Origin: an uncultured Lachnospiraceae bacterium
GTDB taxonomy: Bacteria > Bacillota > Clostridia > Lachnospirales > Lachnospiraceae
Assembly (NCBI GenBank): GCA_934432885.1
Contig: CAKRYY010000007.1
Location: forward strand, 1-64,000
Direction of reading: 5' to 3'
Length of the DNA stretch: 64,000 nucleotides
Made by a program: the position numbers and the translations under genes. Below the pieces are notes generated by a model. It made no database searches. It saw only the letters and a list, made by a program, of their open reading frames with translations, and was not told where the DNA came from. The first letter of the stretch is position 1. Each line of letters begins with the position of its first letter. Shown one piece after another: positions 34,979 to 43,938 of the stretch.

Positions 34979-35138
34979 ATATTATATCATGAATCTTCGA
35001 TTCATGATATGCGCTTCGCGATGCACACTCGCTTCGCTCGGCGCGGTATTCTCTGTCAATATTATATCATGAATCTTCGATTCATGATACGCGCTTCGCG
35101 ATGCACACTCGCTTCGCTCGGCGCAATATTCTCTGTCA
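34979..35138. repeat. tandem 80-bp repeat, two units plus a degenerate partial unit
   Basis: Two nearly identical 80-bp units start at 34979 and 35059. Each contains the palindrome TATCATGAATC-ttc-GATTCATGATA and the GC-rich dyads GCGCTTCGCG and CTCGCTTCGCTCGGCGC. A worn partial copy lies at 34952-34980 and a short trace (ATTATACCAT) at 35141-35150. They fill most of the 386-bp gap between the secreted-protein gene and ylxM, which otherwise holds only the ylxM promoter. No spacers of CRISPR type exist. Confidence 0.9.
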
Positions 35139-35207
35139 ACATTATACCATAAAATAACAGAAAATGGGAAGAAGCTGAAGCAGAAAAAAGGTGTCAAGAA
35201 AAAATAC

Positions 35208-35236
35208 TTGACAGCATTGCAGGACTGCGTTATGAT
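35208..35236 (+). promoter_or_regulatory. sigma-A promoter of the ylxM-ffh operon
   Basis: A perfect TTGACA (35208-35213), a 17-bp spacer and TATGAT (35231-35236) lie about 50 bp before the ylxM start. Confidence 0.85.
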
Positions 35237-35287
35237 AACACCTGTGCTGCGATGATTTTGCATATAAGCGGCAGAATGGGTGGTCGG

Positions 35288-35626
35288 ATGGAAAAAATCG
35301 TAGAACAGGGAATTTTATATGATTTCTATGGCGAACTTCTGACAGAACACCAGCGCCGGATATATGAAAAGGCAGTATATGAGGATTTGTCTCTCAGTGA
35401 GATTGCAGAGGACTGCAAAATCAGCAGGCAGGGCGTACACGATTTACTGAAACGGTGCGACAGACTGCTGGCAGGATATGAGGAAAAGCTTCATCTCGTA
35501 GAGAAGTTTACACAGATTAAGGAACGCATACAGAAAATTGAGAAGCTCAGCAGTGAGCCAGATGTGGATGCACAGAAGCTGCGTCAGATAGGACTGCTGG
35601 CAGAGGAAATATTAGAGGAGCTGTAG
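35288..35626 (+). CDS. ylxM: YlxM-like SRP-associated regulatory protein
   Basis: The 112-aa protein has a sigma-70 region 4-like helix-turn-helix (about residues 20-60, LSLSEIAEDCKISRQGVHDL) and a helical C-terminus. YlxM family proteins are encoded next to ffh and are linked to the signal recognition particle. I chose the ATG at 35288, which gives the usual family length; in-frame ATGs at 35252 and 35276 lack ribosome-binding sites. The next gene starts immediately after its stop codon. Confidence 0.88.
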   Translation: MEKIVEQGILYDFYGELLTEHQRRIYEKAVYEDLSLSEIAEDCKISRQGVHDLLKRCDRLLAGYEEKLHLVEKFTQIKERIQKIEKLSSEPDVDAQKLRQIGLLAEEILEEL

Positions 35627-36979
35627 ATGGCATTTGAAAGCTTGACAGACAAATTGCAGAATGTATTTAAAAAGCTCCGCAGTAAGGGGCGGCTGACGCA
35701 GGAAGATGTCAAGGCTGCTTTAAAAGAAGTAAAGATGGCGCTGTTAGAGGCGGATGTCAGCTTTAAGGTTGTCAAGCAGTTTATAAAATCTGTAGAGGAA
35801 CGCGCAGTTGGCGTGGACGTTATGAACGGGCTGAATCCCGGGCAGATGGTTATCAAGATTGTAAACGAAGAGATGACCGCTCTGATGGGTTCTGAAACGA
35901 CAGAGATTGCGCTTCAGCCGGGTAAGGCAGTAACTGTAATTATGATGTGCGGTCTTCAGGGTGCAGGTAAGACGACGACGACGGCAAAGATTGCCGGAAA
36001 GCTGAAGCTGAAAGGGAAAAAGCCTTTATTGGTTGCCTGTGATGTTTACAGACCGGCTGCGATTAAACAGCTCCAGATTAACGGTGAGAAGCAGGGCGTA
36101 GATGTATTTTCAATGGGTGAAAACCATAAGCCTGCGGATATTGCAAAGGCTGCGCTTGAGCATGCGGCAAAGGGCGGACACAATGTCGTAATTTTAGATA
36201 CGGCAGGACGTCTTCACATAGACGAGAGTATGATGCAGGAGCTTCTGGACATTAAGGAAGCCGTTACTGTGCATCAGACGCTTTTGGTAGTAGATGCCAT
36301 GACGGGTCAGGACGCCGTCAATGTGGCGAAGGAATTTAATGATAAGGTAGGCGTGGACGGTATCGTTCTTTCCAAGATGGATGGCGATTCCAGAGGCGGT
36401 GCGGCGCTTTCTGTAAAAGCGGTGACCGGCAAGCCGATTTTGTATGTCGGAATGGGCGAAAAGCTTTCGGATTTGGAGCAGTTTTATCCGGACCGTATGG
36501 CGAGCCGTATTCTGGGAATGGGAGATGTGCTTTCCCTGATTGAAAAGGCACAGAGCAGCATGGACATAGATGCTGACAAGGAAAAAGAGATTGCAGGCAG
36601 GCTGAAAAAGGGTAAATTTGATTTTGAGGATTATCTGGAGAGCATGTCGCAGATGAAAAAGATGGGCGGCCTATCCAGTCTTTTATCAATGATGCCGGGC
36701 ATGGGCGGCAAGATGGGCGATATTGAGTCCATGATTGATGACAAACAGCTTTCCCGAATGGAAGCGATTGTGCTGTCCATGACAAAGGAAGAACGCAAAA
36801 ATCCCAAGCTGTTGAATCCGAGCCGTAAGCACAGGATTGCAAAGGGCGCAGGCGTGGACATCAGCGTGGTAAACCGCTTTATCAAGCAGTTTGAGCAGTC
36901 ACAGAAGATGATGAAGCAGCTTCCCGGTATGATGGGTGGTTTTGGTAGCAAAAAGGGAAAATTCAGACTCCCTTTTTAG
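35627..36979 (+). CDS. ffh: signal recognition particle protein Ffh
   Basis: Ffh is the SRP54 GTPase that targets nascent membrane proteins. The 450-aa protein has the N domain, then the G domain with GLQGAGKTTTTAKI (about residue 107), DTAGR and SKMDGDSRGG, and a methionine-rich M domain (about 300-440) that binds signal peptides and SRP RNA. It starts 0 bp after ylxM and precedes rpsP. The SRP RNA gene is not in this window. Confidence 0.97.
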   Translation: MAFESLTDKLQNVFKKLRSKGRLTQEDVKAALKEVKMALLEADVSFKVVKQFIKSVEERAVGVDVMNGLNPGQMVIKIVNEEMTALMGSETTEIALQPGKAVTVIMMCGLQGAGKTTTTAKIAGKLKLKGKKPLLVACDVYRPAAIKQLQINGEKQGVDVFSMGENHKPADIAKAALEHAAKGGHNVVILDTAGRLHIDESMMQELLDIKEAVTVHQTLLVVDAMTGQDAVNVAKEFNDKVGVDGIVLSKMDGDSRGGAALSVKAVTGKPILYVGMGEKLSDLEQFYPDRMASRILGMGDVLSLIEKAQSSMDIDADKEKEIAGRLKKGKFDFEDYLESMSQMKKMGGLSSLLSMMPGMGGKMGDIESMIDDKQLSRMEAIVLSMTKEERKNPKLLNPSRKHRIAKGAGVDISVVNRFIKQFEQSQKMMKQLPGMMGGFGSKKGKFRLPF

Positions 36980-37032
36980 ATACAGATACTTATTGAAAAA
37001 AAGTGAAATGAAAAATTTCGGAGGTGAAAGAA

Positions 37033-37278
37033 ATGGCAGTAAAAATCAGATTAAGAAGAATGGGACAGAAGAAGGCTCCTTATTATAGAATCGTAGTTGC
37101 AGATTCCCGTTCTCCGAGAGATGGAAAATGTATCGAGGAAATCGGAACATTTGACCCGAACACAGATCCCAGCACTTTCAAGGTAAATGAAGAGCTGGCA
37201 AAGAAGTGGCTCGCAAATGGCGCACAGCCGACAGAAGTTGTTAACAGGATTTTTAAGAAAGCAGGCATTGTAAAATAA
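37033..37278 (+). CDS. rpsP: 30S ribosomal protein S16
   Basis: S16 is needed for early 30S assembly. The 81-aa product shows the family start [19 protein letters not shown] followed by [18 protein letters not shown] at 37020-37026 lies 6 nt before the chosen ATG; an upstream in-frame GTG overlaps that site and is not used. It is part of the ffh-rpsP-khpA-rimM-trmD-rplS series. Confidence 0.97.
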   Translation: MAVKIRLRRMGQKKAPYYRIVVADSRSPRDGKCIEEIGTFDPNTDPSTFKVNEELAKKWLANGAQPTEVVNRIFKKAGIVK

Positions 37279-37329
37279 AAACTTGTTGACAGCCTGCATG
37301 TTTGGCAGGAAAACTTCCGGAGGTGGATT

Positions 37330-37557
37330 ATGAAAGAATTGGTTGAAGTGATCGCAAAGGCACTTGTGGATCATCCGGATGAGGTTATTGTGACAGAGAA
37401 GGAAAACGGCAGAAACATTACCGTTGAGCTTCATGTGGCAGCGCCTGATATGGGCAAGGTGATCGGAAAGCAAGGCAGAATTGCAAAAGCAATCCGCTCT
37501 GTTGTAAAGGCAGCATCATCAAAGGACAATAAAAAAGTGGATGTAGAGATCATCTGA
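37330..37557 (+). CDS. khpA: KH-domain RNA-binding protein KhpA (YlqC)
   Basis: The 75-aa protein is a single KH domain with the GxxG loop in GKVIGKQGRIAKAIRS (about residues 45-60). KhpA forms a heterodimer with KhpB/EloR and binds small RNAs and mRNAs; in streptococci it affects cell elongation. Its place between rpsP and rimM matches ylqC of Bacillus. A terminator-like hairpin follows 8 bp after its stop. Confidence 0.93.
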   Translation: MKELVEVIAKALVDHPDEVIVTEKENGRNITVELHVAAPDMGKVIGKQGRIAKAIRSVVKAASSKDNKKVDVEII

Positions 37558-37564
37558 CAGACAG

Positions 37565-37586
37565 GGGCGATAAATTCGCCCTTTTT
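37565..37586 (+). terminator. terminator or attenuator between khpA and rimM
   Basis: GGGCGA/TCGCCC with a 5-nt loop is followed by TTTTT. It lies inside an otherwise continuous gene series, so it may only lower read-through into rimM-trmD. Confidence 0.8.
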
Positions 37587-37611
37587 GTTTGTATAGCAGG
37601 AAGGATGACAA

Positions 37612-38145
37612 ATGGAAGAATTACTAAAGGTAGGAGCCATTACCACCACGCATGGCGTACGGGGAGAGGTAAAGGTATTTCCGATGACGGATGATGTCAG
37701 GCGGTTCAAAAAATGCAGGGAATTGATACTGGATACCGGAAGGGAAAAAAAGACGCTGAAGGTTGCAGGCGTTAAATTTTTCAAACAGTTTGTTATTCTG
37801 AAGTTTGAAGGCTATGACAGCATAGAGGCAGTAGAGCCTTTCAGAAGAAAAGAGCTTTATGTGACACGCGCCAATGCAGTCCCCTTGAAAAAGGATGAAT
37901 ATTTCATTGCGGATTTGATTGGTCTGCATGTAATAGACGAGCAGGAACGGGAGCTTGGCATTTTAACAGACGTAATTGAAACGGGTGCAAATGATGTCTA
38001 TGCGGTAGAAACGCCGGAGGGAAAAGAGATTCTTTTCCCGGCAATTAAGGAATGTATTCTTTCGGTAGACCTTGCAGCGCAGAAAATGCGGGTGCATGTT
38101 ATGCCGGGACTTTTGGAAGAACCGGAATATAAAGGAGAAGTATGA
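37612..38145 (+). CDS. rimM: 16S rRNA processing protein RimM
   Basis: RimM binds S19 and assists maturation of the 30S head. The 177-aa protein has the N-terminal RimM domain (VGAITTTHGVRGEVKVFPMT) and a C-terminal PRC-barrel (about residues 95-170). It overlaps trmD by 4 bp (ATGA), showing translational coupling. Confidence 0.95.
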   Translation: MEELLKVGAITTTHGVRGEVKVFPMTDDVRRFKKCRELILDTGREKKTLKVAGVKFFKQFVILKFEGYDSIEAVEPFRRKELYVTRANAVPLKKDEYFIADLIGLHVIDEQERELGILTDVIETGANDVYAVETPEGKEILFPAIKECILSVDLAAQKMRVHVMPGLLEEPEYKGEV

Positions 38146-38867
38146 AATTTCATATTCTGACGCTTTTCCCGGAAATGGTAGATGGCTGCCTGCAGACAAG
38201 TATTCTGGGACGGGCAGAAAAAAGCGGCTGTATTTCATTTCATTCTGTGAATATCAGGGATTATACGCTTGATAAGCATAAAAAGGTAGACGACTATACC
38301 TATGGCGGGGGTGCGGGCATGCTGATGCAGGCGCAGCCTGTTTATGACGCATGGGATGCTATCCAAAAGGCTAAGGAAGGCAGTGGTGAAAAGCCAATCC
38401 GCACGGTGTACGTAACGCCGCAGGGCAGCACCTTTACGCAGAAGCTGGCGCAGGAGCTGGCACAGGAAGAAGAACTGATATTTCTCTGCGGGCATTATGA
38501 GGGCATTGACGAGCGGGTGCTTGAGGAGGTCGTGACAGACAATATTTCCATAGGCGATTATGTGCTGACTGGCGGCGAGCTGCCGGCGATGGTTATGATT
38601 GATGCGATTGCCAGACTGGTGCCGGGCGTGCTGCATAATGAAGAATCTGCGCAGACAGAGAGCTTCCAGAATGACCTTTTGGAATATCCGCAGTATTCCA
38701 GACCGCCCATCTGGCATGATAAGGCAGTGCCGGAGGTACTCTTATCCGGCAATCACGAAAAAATTGCAAAGTGGCGGCTGGAGCAGTCGATTGAAAGGAC
38801 AAAGGAACGCCGACCGGATTTGTATAAAAAATACTTGCATTTACAGCAAGGGTATGATAAATTATAA
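38142..38867 (+). CDS. trmD: tRNA (guanine-N1-)-methyltransferase
   Basis: TrmD makes m1G37 in tRNAs, preventing frameshifting. The 241-aa protein has the SPOUT knot with CGHYEGIDERV (about residue 112), and IGDYVLTGGELPAM (about 132-145), the SAM-binding trefoil-knot motif. It belongs to the rimM-trmD-rplS group as in most bacteria. Confidence 0.97.
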   Translation: MKFHILTLFPEMVDGCLQTSILGRAEKSGCISFHSVNIRDYTLDKHKKVDDYTYGGGAGMLMQAQPVYDAWDAIQKAKEGSGEKPIRTVYVTPQGSTFTQKLAQELAQEEELIFLCGHYEGIDERVLEEVVTDNISIGDYVLTGGELPAMVMIDAIARLVPGVLHNEESAQTESFQNDLLEYPQYSRPPIWHDKAVPEVLLSGNHEKIAKWRLEQSIERTKERRPDLYKKYLHLQQGYDKL

Positions 38868-38941
38868 ATGTTGCGAAAGTGAGATGGTCCTCTGTTGCAG
38901 ATTGCATTAAGAACGTCCAATGAAACAAGGAGGCACAAGCA

Positions 38942-39289
38942 ATGAACGAAATCATTAAAGAGATTGAAGCAGCACAGTTAAAGGCAGAAGTACAGGAATT
39001 TAACGTAGGCGATACCGTAAGAGTATACGGTAAAATCAAAGAGGGAAACCGTGAAAGAATTCAGGTATTCGAAGGCACTGTATTAAAGAGACAGGGTGGC
39101 AGCAACCGCGAGACTTTCACTGTAAGAAAGACTTCCAATGGAGTAGGCGTTGAGAAAACATGGCCCCTTCATTCTCCCAATGTGGAAAAGATTGAAGTCA
39201 TCAGAAGAGGTAAGGTAAGACGTGCAAAACTGAATTACCTCAGAGACCGCATCGGAAAGAAGTCCAAAGTAAAAGAACTGGTAAAATAA
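38942..39289 (+). CDS. rplS: 50S ribosomal protein L19
   Basis: L19 lies at the 30S-50S interface. The 115-aa product shows the family features [20 protein letters not shown] (about 20-39), [19 protein letters not shown] and a basic C-terminus ([15 protein letters not shown]). AAGGAGG precedes the ATG. The 74-bp leader might hold a regulatory structure, but none was identified by eye. A terminator follows. Confidence 0.97.
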   Translation: MNEIIKEIEAAQLKAEVQEFNVGDTVRVYGKIKEGNRERIQVFEGTVLKRQGGSNRETFTVRKTSNGVGVEKTWPLHSPNVEKIEVIRRGKVRRAKLNYLRDRIGKKSKVKELVK

Positions 39290-39300
39290 GAAACTCAGAA

Positions 39301-39333
39301 TGGGGCAGCTACGACGGTAGTTGTTCCATTTTT
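39301..39333 (+). terminator. rho-independent terminator after rplS
   Basis: TGGGGCAGCTAC and GTAGTTGTTCCA pair over 12 bp (three G-U) around loop GACG, followed by TTTTT. Confidence 0.88.
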
Positions 39334-39342
39334 GCTTATGAG

Positions 39343-39355
39343 CAGGAAATTCCTG
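39343..39355. repeat. short AGGAAATT-type palindrome
   Basis: CAGGAAATTCCTG is near-perfect. A looser outer pairing (TATG ... CATA) extends it to about 39337-39362. It follows a terminator by 9 bp and resembles the cores at 5812 and 19008. The relation is by motif and position only. Confidence 0.4.
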
Positions 39356-39403
39356 TTGCATAGGAAGCATAAATGCGCAAAACTCTTTATTAAGGGGTAG
39401 TTT

Positions 39404-39988
39404 ATGGCAAGACATAAGGGACTGAGCTTTTATCGAAAAAAGAAAAAAATAAGCAGCGCTGCCATAAGAGAGGTATTGAACTGGTTTTTTCTTATTTTTA
39501 CGGCAATCCTGATTGCAGCAGTGCTTGTTTTTTCCATTGGAATGAGAACGAGCGTGATTGGGGTTTCTATGGAACCAGGACTTTATAATGGGCAGGAAAT
39601 TCTGATAAATCATCTTCTGTATAAGCTGACAAGTCCTAAGCGTGGCGATGTAGTGGTGTTTTTGCCAAATGGAAACCAGAATACGCATTATTATGTAAAG
39701 AGAATCGTGGCGCTGCCGGGAGAGACTTTGCAGATTCGGGATGAAAAACTCTATATCAACGGGATTCTGGCAGAAGAGGATGAGGCGTACGATAAAATGG
39801 CAGACGCCGGAATTGCGGAAAATGAGATTGTTCTGGGAAACGACGAGTATTTTGTGCTTGGGGATAACCGCAATAACAGTGAGGACAGCCGGTCTGGTAA
39901 TATTGGCCCGGTAAAGCGGGATAATATTGTCGGAAAGGCATGGTTTCACATGGCAGCCGCAGGCAGCGGTATGGGCTTTGTTAAGTAG
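39404..39988 (+). CDS. lepB: signal peptidase I (first copy)
   Basis: This enzyme cleaves signal peptides from exported proteins outside the membrane. The 194-aa protein has a cytoplasmic basic N-terminus, one membrane helix (about residues 27-46), catalytic Ser55 in GVSMEP, general-base Lys99 in YYVKRIVALPGE, and the GDNRNNSEDSR box. It is of Gram-positive (Sip) type with one anchor. A second copy lies just past rbgA. Confidence 0.93.
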   Translation: MARHKGLSFYRKKKKISSAAIREVLNWFFLIFTAILIAAVLVFSIGMRTSVIGVSMEPGLYNGQEILINHLLYKLTSPKRGDVVVFLPNGNQNTHYYVKRIVALPGETLQIRDEKLYINGILAEEDEAYDKMADAGIAENEIVLGNDEYFVLGDNRNNSEDSRSGNIGPVKRDNIVGKAWFHMAAAGSGMGFVK

Positions 39989-40003
39989 AAGACGGAGGGA
40001 AAA

Positions 40004-40873
40004 ATGAATTATCAGTGGTATCCGGGGCACATGACAAAAGCCAGACGCATGATGCAGGAGAATCTGTCTCTGGTTGATTTGATTATTGAGCTTGTAGATG
40101 CGCGGGTTCCGCAGAGCAGCCGGAATCCGGATATTGATGCGCTTGGGAAAAATAAATACAGATTGATTCTCTTAGGTAAGGCGGATTTGGCAGACCCAAA
40201 GGCGAATCAGAGGTGGATGTCCTATTTTCAGGAAAAGGGAATTTCGGCTCTGGAAATTAACGCAAAGTCAGGGAAAGGTGTAAAATCCATTCAGGGACTT
40301 GTACAGGAGGTATGCAGGGAAAAGATAGAGCGCGACAGAAAGCGTGGTATCTTAAACCGGCCTGTCAGGGCAATGGTGGCAGGCATCCCAAATGTCGGAA
40401 AATCCACCTTTATCAATGCTTTTGCAGGCAGAACCTGTACAAAGACAGGAAATAAGCCGGGAGTCACCAAAGGAAAACAGTGGATACGAATGAATAAGGG
40501 AATTGAACTGCTTGATACGCCGGGAATTCTGTGGCCCAAATTTGAGGACCAGAAGGTAGGTATGCGGCTCGCTTTTATCGGCTCTATCAACGATGAAATC
40601 CTTCAGATTGAGGAGCTTTCCTTAGATTTGATTGCATTTTTGCAGGCAGAGTATCCGGGCAGGCTCTCAGAGCGCTTTGAGGTAGATGAAAAGCAGACGC
40701 CGCTTGACGTGCTGATAGAAATCAGCAGACGTCGCAGATGCTTTTTAAAAGGGGAGGAGCCGGATTTGAGGAAGGCCTCGGCAATTCTGATAGATGAATT
40801 CAGAGGCGGAAAGCTGGGCGGAATTACCCTTGAACTGCCGGAGGATGGGGGAACGTATGAAGAAAATCATTAA
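40004..40873 (+). CDS. rbgA: ribosome biogenesis GTPase RbgA (YlqF)
   Basis: RbgA completes 50S assembly by aiding late binding of proteins such as L16. The 289-aa protein is a circularly permuted GTPase: G4 (GKADLAD) comes before G1 (GIPNVGKSTFINAF, about residue 127) and G3 (DTPGI). The N-terminal QWYPGHMTKARR is family-specific. It lies between two lepB genes and overlaps the second by 17 bp. Confidence 0.95.
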   Translation: MNYQWYPGHMTKARRMMQENLSLVDLIIELVDARVPQSSRNPDIDALGKNKYRLILLGKADLADPKANQRWMSYFQEKGISALEINAKSGKGVKSIQGLVQEVCREKIERDRKRGILNRPVRAMVAGIPNVGKSTFINAFAGRTCTKTGNKPGVTKGKQWIRMNKGIELLDTPGILWPKFEDQKVGMRLAFIGSINDEILQIEELSLDLIAFLQAEYPGRLSERFEVDEKQTPLDVLIEISRRRRCFLKGEEPDLRKASAILIDEFRGGKLGGITLELPEDGGTYEENH

Positions 40874-41396
40874 GGAACTGTTAGACACCAGCTTGTATCT
40901 TCTGGTGGTGCTGGCGCTTACCTATCTGGTAATCACCTTTGTGGGACAGAGGACGGAGGTCAGCGGCAGCTCAATGGAAACGACACTCAGCGATCAGGAC
41001 AATCTGATTGTGGATAAGCTGACGTACCGTTTCAGTGCGCCGAAACGTTTTGATATTATTGTATTTCCGTTCCAGTATGAGGAGGATACCTACTATATCA
41101 AGCGAATCATCGGGATGCCGGGTGAGACAGTGCGCATTGATGATGAGGGCACGATTTATATTGACGGCGAGGTGTTGGATGAGTCCTATGGACGGGAGAC
41201 CATACGCAATCCGGGCAGAGCGTATCAGGAGATTACGCTTGCCGAGGATGAATATTTTGTGCTTGGGGACAATCGGAACAACAGTGCAGACAGCAGAGAG
41301 CCAAGTGTTGGAAACATCCACCGCAGAGACATTATCGGCAGGGCGTGGGTTAGGATTTGGCCTTTAAATAAATTCGGTGTACTAAAGCACCAGTAG
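40857..41396 (+). CDS. lepB: signal peptidase I (second copy)
   Basis: The 179-aa protein has one membrane helix (about residues 10-30), catalytic Ser39 in GSSMETTL, Lys82 in YYIKRIIGMPGE, and GDNRNNSADSRE. The start at 40857 has GGGGG about 7 nt upstream and lies inside the end of rbgA; an earlier in-frame start would give an unusual hydrophilic extension. It differs clearly from the copy at 39404, so it is an old paralogue rather than a recent duplication. Confidence 0.92.
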   Translation: MKKIIKELLDTSLYLLVVLALTYLVITFVGQRTEVSGSSMETTLSDQDNLIVDKLTYRFSAPKRFDIIVFPFQYEEDTYYIKRIIGMPGETVRIDDEGTIYIDGEVLDESYGRETIRNPGRAYQEITLAEDEYFVLGDNRNNSADSREPSVGNIHRRDIIGRAWVRIWPLNKFGVLKHQ

Positions 41397-41404
41397 GTAA
41401 TGGT

Positions 41405-42163
41405 ATGGAAGAAAAAATTGGAACGATTAAAAAAAGGATGCAGGCGGCTTCTGTCAAAGAGCTGCCTGATTTTATAAGTACGTATGAGAGGGACGTAAGG
41501 GCAGGTGTACAGACGCTGGTAAAACAGGCGGAAAAAAAGTTTTCTGCCTATCAAAATGAGGTCGAGCGTACCTGGAAAATGAGCGCTTATGAGCGTGAAT
41601 ATGCAGATTTTCAGTATATCTGTGGAATCGATGAGGTCGGAAGAGGACCGTTGGCAGGACCGGTAGTTGCCGGCGCAGTAATTCTGCCAAAGGACTGCGA
41701 TATTTTGTACCTGAATGATTCGAAGCAGCTCAGCGCTAAAAAAAGAGAGGAATTGTACGATATAATTATTGAGAAAGCTGTCAGCGTTGGGCTTGGATTT
41801 GTGGGTCCTGAGAGGATTGATGAAATCAATATTTTACAGGCAACCTATGAGGCAATGCGGCAGGCGGTTGGTAAATTGTCTGTGCAGCCGGATATTCTGT
41901 TAAATGATGCCGTAACCATACCAGAGATAACAATCAGGCAGGTGCCAATCATTAAGGGCGATGCCAAGAGCATTTCGATTGCAGCGGCGAGCATAGTGGC
42001 AAAGGTAACAAGAGACCGTTTGATGGAACAGTATGACAGCGTGCTTCCGGGTTATGGATTTGCTGCAAATAAGGGCTATGGTTCCAGCGAGCATATAGCT
42101 GCATTAAAGCGGTTAGGACCCAGTCCGATTCACAGAAAAACCTTTATTCATAATTTTGTATAA
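41405..42163 (+). CDS. rnhB: ribonuclease HII
   Basis: RNase HII removes ribonucleotides from DNA and RNA primers from hybrids. The 252-aa protein has a N-terminal helical extension of about 70 residues, as in Bacillus RnhB, then the catalytic IDEVGRGPLAGPVV with its DExGRG motif. Further acidic residues lie in YLNDSKQLSAKKRE and in the region following VPIIKGDAKS. Order rbgA-(lepB)-rnhB-ylqG-ylqH is conserved with Bacillus apart from the inserted lepB. Confidence 0.96.
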   Translation: MEEKIGTIKKRMQAASVKELPDFISTYERDVRAGVQTLVKQAEKKFSAYQNEVERTWKMSAYEREYADFQYICGIDEVGRGPLAGPVVAGAVILPKDCDILYLNDSKQLSAKKREELYDIIIEKAVSVGLGFVGPERIDEINILQATYEAMRQAVGKLSVQPDILLNDAVTIPEITIRQVPIIKGDAKSISIAAASIVAKVTRDRLMEQYDSVLPGYGFAANKGYGSSEHIAALKRLGPSPIHRKTFIHNFV

Positions 42164-42190
42164 ACAGGCATTGCCTGTGGAGATAAGAAT

Positions 42191-43930
42191 ATGGCACTGA
42201 ATCTAAGCGGATTTTTTCAACCAGGTATTTCACAGACAGATGGCACCTACAGAGTGTCACAGACGGGAACAGAACGGGCTCTGCCTGTTGGAGAAGAACT
42301 GCACTTAAGCTCAGGACAGGTTATAAGCGGTGAGATTACTGAACGAAATGGAGAGGATGTGCAGATTAGACTGTCCACCTCAGATGCTGTTCTGCATGCC
42401 AGAATGGAGCAGGAGATGGCAGCTTCGGTAGGCGAACAGGTGACGTTTGAGGTCCAAAAAGGCGGAGACGGTCTGGTCATGCTAAGACCCTTGTTTCAGA
42501 ACATGGCACAGGAGAGTACAGCGCTTTCCGCCCTGTCACAAGCCGGGATAGAGGCAGGAGAAAAAAGTCTGCAGATGGTCTTTTCCATGATGCAGGAGGG
42601 AATGAGCGTAAGTCGGGAGGCATTGCAGGGGATGTATAAGCAGGTCGCATTCCTGGAGGCAGGAGAGATTCCTGCGGCGGTGCAGATGAGCCGACTGCAG
42701 ATTCCCATAACAAATGAAAATTTACAGCAGTTTATGGCATATCAGAATTATGAGCATCAGCTGTCGTCGGCGGTAATGCAGATTGCAGATGAAATTCCAG
42801 CATCTGTGGAACAGCTTTTTGCATCGGGCGAAACCGGCGAAGGTACGGCTCTGATAGGAAAGCTGTTACAGATATTTGAAGGCAAAATGCCGGAAGAAGC
42901 GAATGTTTTGACAGAAGCAGGAGAACTTCCGGCGGCAGTGACAGAGGATATTTCCATATTGCCGGAGAGTGAAAAAGAAGTTCAGGTAAAAGAGAGCCTG
43001 GAAGGAAATCAGGCGGATACAGCTATTGATAAAGGTATGGTAAAGGAGGCTGTAAAACAGACGGCAGATCTGCCGGAGGGTGCGCAGCCTTTAGAGGATA
43101 GCGGCATAGAGGAAGCGGAAGAAAATATTCCAAAAGCTGACCGCATCCAGCTTGCAAGGCTGGCAGAGAGCGCAGGAGCGCAGCCGGAGACCATAAACCG
43201 TCTTTTATCCGGGGAAATGGATTCCCAGAAGCTTTCGGAGCTTGTCAGAGAGCTGGCACAGCAGGCGGGGGCGCCTTTGGAGCAGCAGGCGATAAAAGAG
43301 TTGTTTTTATCGAAGGCATTCCAGAAAATATTCCGTGCGCAGATTGGAAAGCAATGGACGCTTACAGAACCCCTGCAGGTGGAAAAGCAGGAGGTGCAAA
43401 GACTGTATGAGCGTCTGAATGAGCAGAGCAGGGCGATTACCCGCGCTCTGTCTGAGGCGGTTCGCGGAGAAACACAGCTTGGAAGGAGCGTTTCAAACCT
43501 CAGAGAGAATCTGGATTTTATGAATCAGCTAAACCAGCTCTATCAGTATGTACAGCTTCCGTTAAAGCTTGGCGGGCAGCAGGCAAATGGAGAGCTGTAC
43601 GTCTATACGAACAAGAAAAATCTTGCGAAAAAGAATGGAAATGTCAGTGCTTTTCTGCATCTTGATATGGAGCATCTCGGTGCAGTGGACGTCTATGTGA
43701 CAATGCAGCAAAATAAAATTCAGACCAATTTCCGCCTTGCAGATGAAAAAAGTCTTTTGCTTTTAGAAAAAAACATGGACCTTCTGACAAGCAGGCTTCA
43801 GGAAAAAGGATATGATACAGCCAGCAGCGTGACACTGCTGGAGGAGCCTAAAAGCGCAATGGAAAAGATACTGGAAACAGACAGGAATATCAGCGTAATT
43901 GGGAGACAGTCTTTTGATGTCAGGACATAA
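42191..43930 (+). CDS. YlqG-like protein with FliK-type hook-length domain
   Basis: The 579-aa protein has an N-terminal beta-rich part (about 1-100), a long Gln/Glu-rich, low-complexity middle (about 110-400), and a C-terminal region from about 450 that resembles the Flg_hook domain of FliK (LGGQQANGELYVYTNKK, then HLDMEHLGAVDVYV). The FliK C-terminal domain interacts with FlhB. The next gene encodes an isolated FlhB-like C-terminal domain, the same pairing as ylqG-ylqH in Bacillus. The function of the pair is not known. Confidence 0.8.
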   Translation: MALNLSGFFQPGISQTDGTYRVSQTGTERALPVGEELHLSSGQVISGEITERNGEDVQIRLSTSDAVLHARMEQEMAASVGEQVTFEVQKGGDGLVMLRPLFQNMAQESTALSALSQAGIEAGEKSLQMVFSMMQEGMSVSREALQGMYKQVAFLEAGEIPAAVQMSRLQIPITNENLQQFMAYQNYEHQLSSAVMQIADEIPASVEQLFASGETGEGTALIGKLLQIFEGKMPEEANVLTEAGELPAAVTEDISILPESEKEVQVKESLEGNQADTAIDKGMVKEAVKQTADLPEGAQPLEDSGIEEAEENIPKADRIQLARLAESAGAQPETINRLLSGEMDSQKLSELVRELAQQAGAPLEQQAIKELFLSKAFQKIFRAQIGKQWTLTEPLQVEKQEVQRLYERLNEQSRAITRALSEAVRGETQLGRSVSNLRENLDFMNQLNQLYQYVQLPLKLGGQQANGELYVYTNKKNLAKKNGNVSAFLHLDMEHLGAVDVYVTMQQNKIQTNFRLADEKSLLLLEKNMDLLTSRLQEKGYDTASSVTLLEEPKSAMEKILETDRNISVIGRQSFDVRT

Positions 43931-43938
43931 GGAGAAAA

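Noticed and set aside
34979..35138. Possible CRISPR array
   Set aside because: The units are contiguous 80-bp repeats without unique spacers, and no cas gene is present. The same applies to 48815-49031.
39083..40030. Long open frame (315 aa) on the minus strand over rplS and lepB
   Set aside because: Both + strand genes have full family signatures and ribosome-binding sites; the minus frame has neither.
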